A DNA stretch of 5,265 nt from an uncultured Desulfovibrio sp. (GTDB taxonomy: Bacteria; Desulfobacterota; Desulfovibrionia; Desulfovibrionales; Desulfovibrionaceae): contig USCL01000255.1 of NCBI GenBank assembly GCA_900553145.1, positions 1 to 5,265 on the forward strand, read 5' to 3'. Position numbers and translations under genes: made by a program. The notes beneath the pieces were generated by a model. That model was given only the letters and a program-made list of their open reading frames with translations. It ran no database searches and was not told the DNA's origin. Below are positions 1 through 4,680 of the stretch, piece after piece (the stretch's first letter is position 1; each line of letters starts with the position of its first letter).

Positions 1-1018
1 TCACGGAACAGACCAGATCGATCTGCCCCTTCTTCAGCTTGTCCAGAGCTTCGGCCTGATGGACGGGTTCAAAACGGAACCGCAGCCCGGTGGATTGGGA
101 AATGATGGACAGCAGATCAGACGTAACCCCGACGAACATTCCCGTCTCGGGATCGGTATACTCCAAGGGCGCCCATGAAGGATCGTACGCCGCGATGATC
201 ACGTCCTTTTCTTTCAGGAGCGCGTATTCTTCCTTGGTGAACACCGGCTGCTGCGCCGTGCTGACGGCAAAATACTTGTCGTACAGCCGCATCATATAAT
301 TGGGATCGCGCAACGCGATGGCATTCATCGCCGCGTCAAGGCGGGCAAGGATGTCCGGCCTGCCTTTCGTCACGGCGACATACACCGGTTCCGGCGAAAA
401 CTGGGCCACGCTCCGGAACGTGCTGCTGCGCCCGAGATGCGTAATGGCGACGCCGTCAAGCGTTCCGTCCTCAAGGGCCTTCAACAGAGCCTGCGTTTCC
501 GCATACGGGACAATGACGGGTTTGACGCCGAACTCCTCGCAATAGCTTCGGAAACGTTCCCCATCCTTACTCCCCCGGATGATGCCGACCCTCATCCCCT
601 GAAAGGAACTGAAATCTTCGTAGTCATACCGCTTGTCGTCAGTCCTGACGTTGAGGGTGACATAGAGCGTCCCCATGGGCAGATTGGAGAACAAAACCTC
701 TTTTTCCCGCTCTTCCGTGCGGTACACGGCGGGGAGCAGATCTACACTCCCCTCCAGAAGCTGGTGCCACGCATTCTCCCAGCTGCCCCCATCCACCATT
801 TCGTAACGCATGCCGCCGAACTTGGCGACCTTTTGCAGGAATTCAATATTGAAACCGATATATTCTGAAGAGCGGCCACGGGACATATAGTCCCCGTCTT
901 CATAGTAGCCTACTCGGGCGGAAAGGATCTTTTCGTCTGCCTGCGCGGGAAAGCAAAAGAACAAATAGCACAGGAAGATCGCCCCGAAAACGGATACTCC
1001 GTATCCATGCCTTCTCAT
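1..1018 (-). CDS. Periplasmic tandem solute-binding (family 3) sensor protein, 3' part outside window
   Basis: The reading frame is open from the ATG at 1018 to the left edge, giving 339 residues with no stop. Residues 1-27 form a signal peptide: Arg-Arg near the N-terminus, a hydrophobic core (about 8-24, FGAIFLCYLFF) and a likely cut after PAQA27. The first bacterial family-3 solute-binding domain covers about residues 31-255, with the typical start RVGYYEDGDYM, then YIGFNIEFLQKVAK, GSVDLLPAVYRTEER and a second lobe beginning MRVGIIRGSKDGERF. A second copy starts near 268 (LKEKDVIIAAYDPSWAPLEY) and continues through FVGVTSDLLSIISQSTG to LKKGQIDLVCSV at the edge. Tandem exported domains of this kind usually form the sensing half of BvgS-type histidine kinases or of membrane GGDEF/EAL proteins; which applies here cannot be seen. 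A plain binding protein is less likely because of the duplication. AAGG and GGAG lie just upstream of the ATG. The ligand is unknown; amino acids are common in this fold. Confidence 0.9.
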   Translation of the reverse strand, partial: MRRHGYGVSVFGAIFLCYLFFCFPAQADEKILSARVGYYEDGDYMSRGRSSEYIGFNIEFLQKVAKFGGMRYEMVDGGSWENAWHQLLEGSVDLLPAVYRTEEREKEVLFSNLPMGTLYVTLNVRTDDKRYDYEDFSSFQGMRVGIIRGSKDGERFRSYCEEFGVKPVIVPYAETQALLKALEDGTLDGVAITHLGRSSTFRSVAQFSPEPVYVAVTKGRPDILARLDAAMNAIALRDPNYMMRLYDKYFAVSTAQQPVFTKEEYALLKEKDVIIAAYDPSWAPLEYTDPETGMFVGVTSDLLSIISQSTGLRFRFEPVHQAEALDKLKKGQIDLVCSV

Positions 1019-1121
1019 TCTCCGACCTTGTTTCCTTGCCGCTATGGTTATATGACGCGCCATGCCTGAACATGCCGTTGAGCTCTGACCTTACCGGAAC
1101 GTTTTGCCGGACCGTACACGG

Positions 1122-1154
1122 ACACTATCTGTTTTCTCAAAGAAATCATAGTGT
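1122..1154 (-). repeat. Inverted repeat / stem-loop in presumed sensor-gene leader
   Basis: ACACTAT (1122-1128) pairs with ATAGTGT (1148-1154), and inside it TTTCT (1133-1137) pairs with AGAAA (1141-1145) around a CAA loop. The two helices are separated by a small unequal internal loop. Read on the plus strand the stem is followed by a short T run (1154-1158), but no plus-strand gene lies upstream for it to terminate. On the minus strand it would lie in the leader of the sensor gene. The pairing is seen directly; any function is inference. Confidence 0.4.
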
Positions 1155-1282
1155 TTTTGGACAACATACTCCGTGTCAAAACAGAGGATTACGTTTTTAG
1201 AAAAGGATTTTTAACACGTTAATTGTCAAATAAAAAACATACGATGTTTTTTGTCGACTTTCATGACGCCAAAAAACACTAT
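1148..1282. repeat. Long-range inverted repeat bracketing the AT-rich core
   Basis: ATAGTGTTTTTGG (1148-1160) is the reverse complement of CCAAAAAACACTAT (1269-1282) apart from one extra A in the right arm. The arms are 108 bases apart. The left arm overlaps the stem-loop at 1122-1154, so the two structures cannot form at once. The right arm overlaps the small palindrome at 1280-1294. The arms could be protein binding sites, alternative RNA pairing partners, or the ends of a decayed element; I see no target-site duplication supporting the last. Confidence 0.4.
1232..1252. repeat. Perfect 9-bp inverted repeat in AT-rich core
   Basis: AAAAAACAT (1232-1240) and ATGTTTTTT (1244-1252) are exact reverse complements separated by ACG. 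Either strand would give a hairpin ending in six T residues, which resembles a bidirectional intrinsic terminator, but the stem has only one G-C pair and would be weak. An operator for a dimeric regulator is an equally good reading. Confidence 0.4.
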
Positions 1283-1294
1283 TGTGCGACAATA
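1280..1294. promoter_or_regulatory. 15-bp palindrome, possible operator
   Basis: TATTGT (1280-1285) and ACAATA (1289-1294) are exact reverse complements around GCG. The half-site TTGT/ACAA recalls those of Rex- and CRP/FNR-family regulators, but the spacing is shorter than the usual TTGTG-N8-CACAA or TTGAT-N4-ATCAA, so no regulator can be named. It lies about 70 bases downstream of the candidate leftward -10 box. Confidence 0.3.
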
Positions 1295-1358
1295 AGAACA
1301 CCATCCGCCGTCCACCGGCGCCGGCGGCGCCCTCATCGGCAAACAACCATGTGAAAAA

Positions 1359-1387
1359 ATTATATAAATATCTTACACCCATGACAG
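1359..1387 (-). promoter_or_regulatory. Candidate sigma-70 type promoter for the sensor gene
   Basis: On the minus strand, CTGTCA (1387-1382, four of six matches to TTGACA) is followed after exactly 17 bases by a perfect TATAAT (1364-1359). Transcription would start near 1352 and run left to the sensor gene, giving a leader of roughly 330 bases that includes the inverted repeats at 1122-1294. The -10 is perfect, but the surrounding A/T richness makes chance matches more likely, so this is a moderate call. Two TTGACA hexamers further left on the same strand (1229-1224 and 1179-1174) have no matching -10 box. Confidence 0.4.
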
Positions 1388-1495
1388 TGCAGGCAAAACC
1401 CGTCAGGCAATATACGGATTTCCTGACAAGAAAACCGCTCTCCGCACAACACCCCGCAAAGGCCATTCGCCCGGATCACCCGATGAGACGGCTTT

Positions 1496-1510
1496 CCCCG
1501 TAAAGCGGGG
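1496..1510 (+). repeat. Small GC hairpin in methyltransferase leader region
   Basis: CCCCG (1496-1500) and CGGGG (1506-1510) pair perfectly around TAAAG. An overlapping alternative pairs GCTTT (1491-1495) with AAAGC (1502-1506). No T run follows, so it is not an intrinsic terminator as it stands. Confidence 0.35.
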
Positions 1511-1531
1511 CATGCGCCCTATGCGGCCTCA

Positions 1532-1543
1532 GCGAACGTTCGC
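1532..1543. promoter_or_regulatory. Perfect 12-bp palindrome, possible operator
   Basis: GCGAACGTTCGC reads the same on both strands and lies 109 bases upstream of the methyltransferase ATG. It has the symmetry expected of a dimeric DNA-binding protein site. It does not match the GAAC-N4-GTTC LexA spacing, because the half-sites here have no spacer. No regulator can be named. Confidence 0.35.
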
Positions 1544-1623
1544 CTGCGACGCCTCGCGGCCCTGATTCCAGGCTGCCCTTCTCACCGGATCTCGGCGGTT
1601 GTGGCAACGTGCGAGGGATGCTA

Positions 1624-1645
1624 CTCCTGTAGGCAAGAACAGGAG
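1624..1645 (+). promoter_or_regulatory. Hairpin sequestering the methyltransferase ribosome binding site
   Basis: CTCCTGT (1624-1630) is the exact reverse complement of ACAGGAG (1639-1645), leaving an eight-base loop (AGGCAAGA). The right arm covers the first five bases of the Shine-Dalgarno sequence AGGAGGTG (1641-1648). A competing hairpin pairs CTAC (1621-1624) with GTAG (1629-1632) around TCCT and would use part of the left arm. Such a layout is typical of translational control by a temperature, ligand or upstream-translation switch. Alternatively, the left arm may simply be an anti-Shine-Dalgarno match by chance. Confidence 0.45.
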
Positions 1646-1652
1646 GTGCGTT

Positions 1653-2660
1653 ATGAAAGATTGGACCCCTTCCGCCTTGCTCCACGCTTCCGGGATGTAC
1701 TGGGAAAGCTGCGCCATCCACGCCGCCGTGCACCTGGACGTGTTCACCCCTCTGGCCGGCGGGCCGCTGACGGTGGCGGAGCTCGCCGCCCGGACAGGAT
1801 GCGCCCCCCAGAGCCTCGACCGCCTCATAACCGCCCTGTGCGCCATGGGCATCTTGAACCGTCAGGGCGGATCGTGCGAACTGACGCCCTTTTCCCGGGA
1901 ACACCTCTGCCGGGGCAATCCCGGCTACCTCGGGCATATCGTGGAGCATCACCGCCATCTTATGCCCGGGTGGGCCAAGCTGGACGAAGCCGTCCGCGAG
2001 AACAGGCCGATCCGCCACCGCACGTCCATCGATACCGAGGATACGGACGAACGGGAAAGCTTCCTCATGGGGATGTACAATATCGCCAACGCGCAGGCGG
2101 AACGCAGCGTCCCGCACATCGACCTTTCCGGCCGTTCCCACCTGCTTGATCTCGGCGGCGCGACCGGGGCCTACGCCATCCATTTCTGCCGCCGCAACCC
2201 CGGACTGAGCGCCACGGTATTCGATCTTCCCACCACCCGCCCCTTTGCGGAGCGCGTGATCGCCGATTCGGGCATGGCCGATCGGATTGCCTTCACAGGC
2301 GGGGATTTCACGGCCGAAGACCTCCCCGGCGGGTTCGACGTGGCGTGGCTCTCCCAGATCCTGCACGGCGCGGGCTTTGAGGAGTCCGCCAACATCGTGC
2401 GGAAGGCCGCGCAGTCGCTGATTCCGGGCGGCCTCCTGCTCATTCAGGAATTCATCCTCGACGACAACCGCAACGGCCCTCAGCATCCGGCGTTATTCGA
2501 TCTCAACATGCTTGTCGGCACGCCCGACGGCCAATCCTACACCCGGCAGGAGCTTGCCGGATTCATGCGGAACGCGGGGCTTGAAGACATCCGCCGCCTC
2601 CCGCTGGATCTGCCGCAGGGCTGCGGGATCATGGCCGGGACGGTGCCTGTGGCCATATAA
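1653..2660 (+). CDS. SAM-dependent O-methyltransferase, Methyltransf_2 family
   Basis: This 335-residue protein is a class I SAM-dependent methyltransferase with the architecture of dimeric small-molecule O-methyltransferases (acetylserotonin/hydroxyneurosporene/polyketide O-methyltransferase type). Residues about 8-85 form the N-terminal winged-helix dimerisation domain (AIHAAVHLDVF, LTVAELAARTGCAPQSLDRLITALCAMGIL). The SAM-binding motif I is DLGGATGAY at 166-174. Asp191 in VFDLPTTR is the usual ribose-binding acidic position, and GGDF (216-219) is the next SAM-contact motif. ILHGAGFEES (236-245) carries a histidine (238) at the place of the catalytic base in plant-type relatives, and IPGGLLLIQEFILDD is the late strand block. 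The start at 1653 is chosen because AGGAGGTG sits at 1641-1648; an in-frame ATG at 1599 lacks such a site. The gene stands alone, convergent with the phn operon. Family is confident; the acceptor substrate is unknown. Confidence 0.9.
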   Translation: MKDWTPSALLHASGMYWESCAIHAAVHLDVFTPLAGGPLTVAELAARTGCAPQSLDRLITALCAMGILNRQGGSCELTPFSREHLCRGNPGYLGHIVEHHRHLMPGWAKLDEAVRENRPIRHRTSIDTEDTDERESFLMGMYNIANAQAERSVPHIDLSGRSHLLDLGGATGAYAIHFCRRNPGLSATVFDLPTTRPFAERVIADSGMADRIAFTGGDFTAEDLPGGFDVAWLSQILHGAGFEESANIVRKAAQSLIPGGLLLIQEFILDDNRNGPQHPALFDLNMLVGTPDGQSYTRQELAGFMRNAGLEDIRRLPLDLPQGCGIMAGTVPVAI

Positions 2661-2666
2661 ATCAAT

Positions 2667-2706
2667 GTGGGGGAGGAGGCCTTTTGAAAAAGGCCCCCTC
2701 CCCCAC
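2667..2706 (+). terminator. Long G/C-rich hairpin after the methyltransferase gene
   Basis: GTGGGGGAGGAGGCCTTTT (2667-2685) pairs with the segment 2688-2706 over 19 positions with one mismatch (A2677 opposite C2696). The innermost pairs are T-A and the loop is tiny, so some will be open. It begins six bases after the stop codon, as expected of a transcription terminator, but no T run follows on the plus strand (GCGCAAAAAC comes next). It may therefore act as a 3'-end-stabilising or factor-assisted structure, or be a dispersed genomic repeat unit. Confidence 0.55.
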
Positions 2707-2752
2707 GCGCAAAAACTTCGTCCGATAGGGAAGCCGCGCAACGGGATTCCCC

Positions 2753-2777
2753 CTGTATCAAGGCCAGCTGTATCAAG
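2753..2777. repeat. Short direct repeat CTGTATCAAG
   Basis: The ten bases CTGTATCAAG occur at 2753-2762 and again at 2768-2777, fifteen bases apart start to start. This is a small tandem duplication in the convergent intergenic region with no visible function. Confidence 0.5.
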
Positions 2778-2791
2778 ACAAAAGGAAGTAA

Positions 2792-2814
2792 CCCTTCCGT
2801 ATTGAACGGACGGG
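2792..2814 (-). repeat. Small hairpin downstream of the phn operon terminator
   Basis: TCCGT (2796-2800) and ACGGA (2806-2810) pair perfectly around ATTGA. After one T-C mismatch, CCC (2792-2794) pairs with GGG (2812-2814). It lies beyond the main leftward terminator and could be a back-up. The bases that follow on the minus strand (TTACTTCCTTTTG) are only moderately T-rich. Confidence 0.3.
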
Positions 2815-2856
2815 AAAACCTAAAACGCCCCGCGGCAATGGGCAACGATCCACGGG

Positions 2857-2889
2857 AAAAAGCCCTCTTGAGTTCAACAGAAAAAGGGC
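2857..2889 (-). terminator. Intrinsic terminator of the phn operon
   Basis: Read on the minus strand, GCCCTTTT (2889-2882) pairs with AAGAGGGC (2869-2862) over eight positions including one G-U pair. The loop is 12 bases, and the stem is followed immediately by five T residues (2861-2857) and then CCC. It lies 77 bases beyond the phnN stop codon, in the right place and orientation to end the phn transcript. A further small hairpin, GCCTG/CAGGC around a three-base loop, sits between phnN and it at 2901-2913 but has no T run. Confidence 0.6.
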
Positions 2890-2966
2890 CGCCCCGACCA
2901 GCCTGAAACAGGCCGTGAAGCGGGAACGGTACCCTTGAACCTGTCCGCCGGAAATGCGCCTTTCCC

Positions 2967-3515
2967 TTACACGAGCTGCATGACCAGCCGGTGCAGCGCC
3001 TCCACCGACTCCGCGATCGGGCCGGAATTGTCGATACGGCGTACCCCCGCCGGGTATTCGGCGCGTATTGAGGCCCGGGCGATCCGTTCCTCAATGTCCG
3101 CCCCCCGCTCCCCCCCCCGTGCCAGCAGGCGCGCCCGGAGCACGGAAGCATCCCCCTCCACAAGCACGGGCACAAGATCCGGATAACGCCGGAGCGCTTC
3201 AGGCAGATACTCCCGCGAGCCGTTCACAAGCACCACATGCCCGCGCCCGAGGGTCGTCTCCACGCCCCTGCCGATGCCGTACCGGAGGCCGTGGCTCCGC
3301 CAGTCCATGACGAACTGCCCGGACGCGGCCATATCCGCGAACCGCTCCGGGGAGACGGCGATATGGCGCTCGCCCCGGACGGACAGGGGGCGGGTGATGT
3401 AACGCCGGGCGAACACCGCCGGAACCCCGCGCAAGCGAAGCCGCAAAAGCTGCAGCAGGCTGTCCTTGCCCGCCCCCGAAGCCCCCATGACGTAAACGAG
3501 CCGGCCCTGCCGCAT
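2967..3515 (-). CDS. phnN: PhnN, ribose 1,5-bisphosphate phosphokinase
   Basis: This 182-residue cytoplasmic kinase converts ribose 1,5-bisphosphate and ATP to 5-phosphoribosyl 1-diphosphate (PRPP), the step that returns the ribose of the C-P lyase pathway to nucleotide synthesis. The N-terminus runs straight into a P-loop, GASGAGKDS (11-19). RRYITRP (37-43) is the guanylate-kinase-like substrate loop typical of PhnN, and HGLRYGIG (75-82) and VLVNGSREYL (95-104) are further family blocks. The length matches the usual 180-190 residues. The ATG shares one base with the phnM stop (TGATG) and is preceded by GGAGG at 3523-3527, seven bases away, so the start is secure and translation is probably coupled. 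Oddity: codons 133-136 contain an uninterrupted run of nine G on the coding strand (3118-3110), followed shortly by six more, a possible slippage site. It is the last gene of the operon. Confidence 0.95.
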   Translation of the reverse strand: MRQGRLVYVMGASGAGKDSLLQLLRLRLRGVPAVFARRYITRPLSVRGERHIAVSPERFADMAASGQFVMDWRSHGLRYGIGRGVETTLGRGHVVLVNGSREYLPEALRRYPDLVPVLVEGDASVLRARLLARGGERGADIEERIARASIRAEYPAGVRRIDNSGPIAESVEALHRLVMQLV

Positions 3516-4654
3516 CAGAAAACCTCCACGCCTTCCCGCCAGACGTTCCGTACCACGGGCTGGCCTTCGACCATGCTCACGCGCACGAGATCCGCCCGCC
3601 GCCCCGCCTCGAGGCTGCCGCGATCCGTGAGGCCCACGGATTCGGCGGGATTGGCGGTCACAAGACCCACCGCAGCGGGAAGGGGCATGTACCCCCCTTC
3701 ACTCAGGGCAAAAGCCGCTTCGAGGAGGCTGACGGGCACATAGTCCGAAGAAAGGCTCCCCAGATACCCGGCCTGCGCGATCTCCAGCGCGGAGACGTTC
3801 CCGGAATGCGATCCGCCGCGCACCACATTGGGCGCGCCCATGAGCACAAGCATGCCGTTCTCGGCGGCATGGCGCGCCGCCTCCATCGTGGTGGGGAACT
3901 CGCTGATGGCGATGCCGTTGTCGAGTGCCTCTTCGACGTGCTCCACAAGGGTGTCGTCGTGGCTCGCCATCGGCAGGCCGCGATCCCGGCAAAACGCCAT
4001 GACGGATGCGGCGTTGTCCCCGGCGCAGCCGTCGCGCACGGTCTGGAGTCGCTCGACGACCTGCTCGAACTCCTCATCCGTCCACGAAGCAATGTTGCTG
4101 TAATAGGTGCGGTAGGACGACGTGTCGCGCCACTGCCGCTGGCCCGGCGTGTGATCCATGATCGACACGAGGCTGAGCGCGGGCGTGTCGGACAGCGGGA
4201 AAAACAGATCCTGCATACGGGGATCGGCCACTTCGCAGCGCAAGTGCAGCAAGTGCTCGGAGCGGAGCTTCCCGGTGGAGCGGCAACTGTTCAGCGCGCC
4301 CACGGCCTTGCCGAGCATGGCGATACGGCCCTTGTCGTGATATTCGCCGACGGAAAGCGCATCGAACACGGTCGTGATCCCGGACGCGACGATCTGGGCG
4401 TCGTGGGCGAAAAAGGCGGGCACGCCCTGAGGCCAGAGCACTTTGGGGCGCGGGATGAAATGCTTTTCAAGGTTATCGGTATGGAGCTCCACAAGGCCGG
4501 GCATCAGGTAGTCGCCTTCCAGATCGATGCGTTCCGCGAGCGAACTCGCGCCGTTGTCGAGGGAGACAATGCGCCCGTCGCGGACGACGAGCGTCCCCTC
4601 GACGACCGCGTCGGGGGTGATCAGTTTGGCGTTGGTGAATACGGTTTCATTCAT
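3515..4654 (-). CDS. phnM: PhnM, ribose 1-methylphosphonate 5-triphosphate diphosphatase
   Basis: This 379-residue cytoplasmic amidohydrolase-superfamily enzyme removes pyrophosphate from 5-triphospho-ribose 1-phosphonate to give the 5-phosphate used by the C-P lyase PhnJ. It has the N-terminal beta-rich segment of amidohydrolases (FTNAKLITPDAVVEG) and the metal-binding HTDNLEKH block (58-65, PhnM form of the HxH/HxD motif). Further PhnM blocks are HLLHLRCE (134-141), MDHTPGQRQW (166-175), ASHDD (230-234), GAPNVVRGGSHSGN (273-286) and LSSDY (301-305). NPAESVGL and GRRADLVRV close the fold. Length is normal for the family (about 375-380). The start at 4654 lies 26 bases after the phnL stop; only a weak AAGAG precedes it, so translation may depend on coupling to phnL. 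All key residues appear intact. Confidence 0.96.
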   Translation of the reverse strand: MNETVFTNAKLITPDAVVEGTLVVRDGRIVSLDNGASSLAERIDLEGDYLMPGLVELHTDNLEKHFIPRPKVLWPQGVPAFFAHDAQIVASGITTVFDALSVGEYHDKGRIAMLGKAVGALNSCRSTGKLRSEHLLHLRCEVADPRMQDLFFPLSDTPALSLVSIMDHTPGQRQWRDTSSYRTYYSNIASWTDEEFEQVVERLQTVRDGCAGDNAASVMAFCRDRGLPMASHDDTLVEHVEEALDNGIAISEFPTTMEAARHAAENGMLVLMGAPNVVRGGSHSGNVSALEIAQAGYLGSLSSDYVPVSLLEAAFALSEGGYMPLPAAVGLVTANPAESVGLTDRGSLEAGRRADLVRVSMVEGQPVVRNVWREGVEVF

Positions 4655-4680
4655 GGCTGTATGCTCTTGATGAAAAAAGG

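Larger units (their letters stand above)
1019..1652. other. Long divergent intergenic region with AT-rich core
   Basis: This 634-base stretch separates the leftward sensor gene from the rightward methyltransferase. I find no convincing gene, tRNA or known riboswitch class in it. Its core (about 1130-1300 and 1340-1375) is clearly richer in A and T than the GC-rich genes on either side, with many A and T runs, as expected of promoter DNA. It contains several inverted repeats, listed separately, a short very GC-rich islet at 1304-1330 including the palindrome CCGGCGCCGG (1315-1324), and one plausible leftward promoter. No good rightward promoter was found by eye. The last 150 bases before the methyltransferase are GC-rich and hairpin-prone, which suggests a structured leader. 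Confidence 0.7.
2661..2966. other. Convergent intergenic region
   Basis: These 306 bases lie between the stop codons of the methyltransferase and phnN. They hold the hairpins and the direct repeat listed separately and no convincing gene. The open minus-strand frame crossing it (to 2537) continues out of phase into phnN and the methyltransferase, and has no ribosome binding site. The stretch from about 2667 to 2810 is repetitive in feel (hairpin plus short direct repeat) and may belong to a dispersed intergenic repeat family, which cannot be tested from one window. Confidence 0.5.

Noticed and set aside
437..868. Plus-strand 143-codon frame inside the sensor gene
   Set aside because: It is antisense to the clearly homologous first solute-binding domain and has no recognisable features.
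1122..1160. Intrinsic terminator on the plus strand (hairpin plus T run)
   Set aside because: No plus-strand gene ends upstream of it within the window, so there is no transcript for it to stop.
1197..1466. Minus-strand 89-codon frame across the AT-rich region
   Set aside because: No ribosome binding site, no recognisable domain, Cys/Phe-rich translation that follows base composition, and overlap with the inverted repeats and the candidate promoter.
1351..1503. Plus-strand short frame (starts at GTG 1351 or ATG 1381) with a fairly protein-like translation of 40-50 residues
   Set aside because: No ribosome binding site at either start and no recognised family. It might be a leader peptide, but nothing supports translation.
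1599..1652. Upstream in-frame ATG at 1599 that would add 18 residues to the methyltransferase
   Set aside because: No Shine-Dalgarno sequence precedes it, while AGGAGGTG stands five to twelve bases before the ATG at 1653. The added residues do not resemble the family N-terminus.
1490..1652. Possible known riboswitch (SAM, SAH, cobalamin) before the methyltransferase
   Set aside because: I looked for the conserved cores of these classes and found none; only simple hairpins are visible.
1476..2486. Minus-strand 336-codon open frame opposite the methyltransferase
   Set aside because: It is the antisense shadow of a GC-rich gene whose plus-strand product has clear conserved motifs; its own translation has none.
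2537..3175. Minus-strand 212-codon frame crossing the convergent intergenic region
   Set aside because: It overlaps phnN and the methyltransferase out of phase, contains the terminator hairpins, and has no ribosome binding site.
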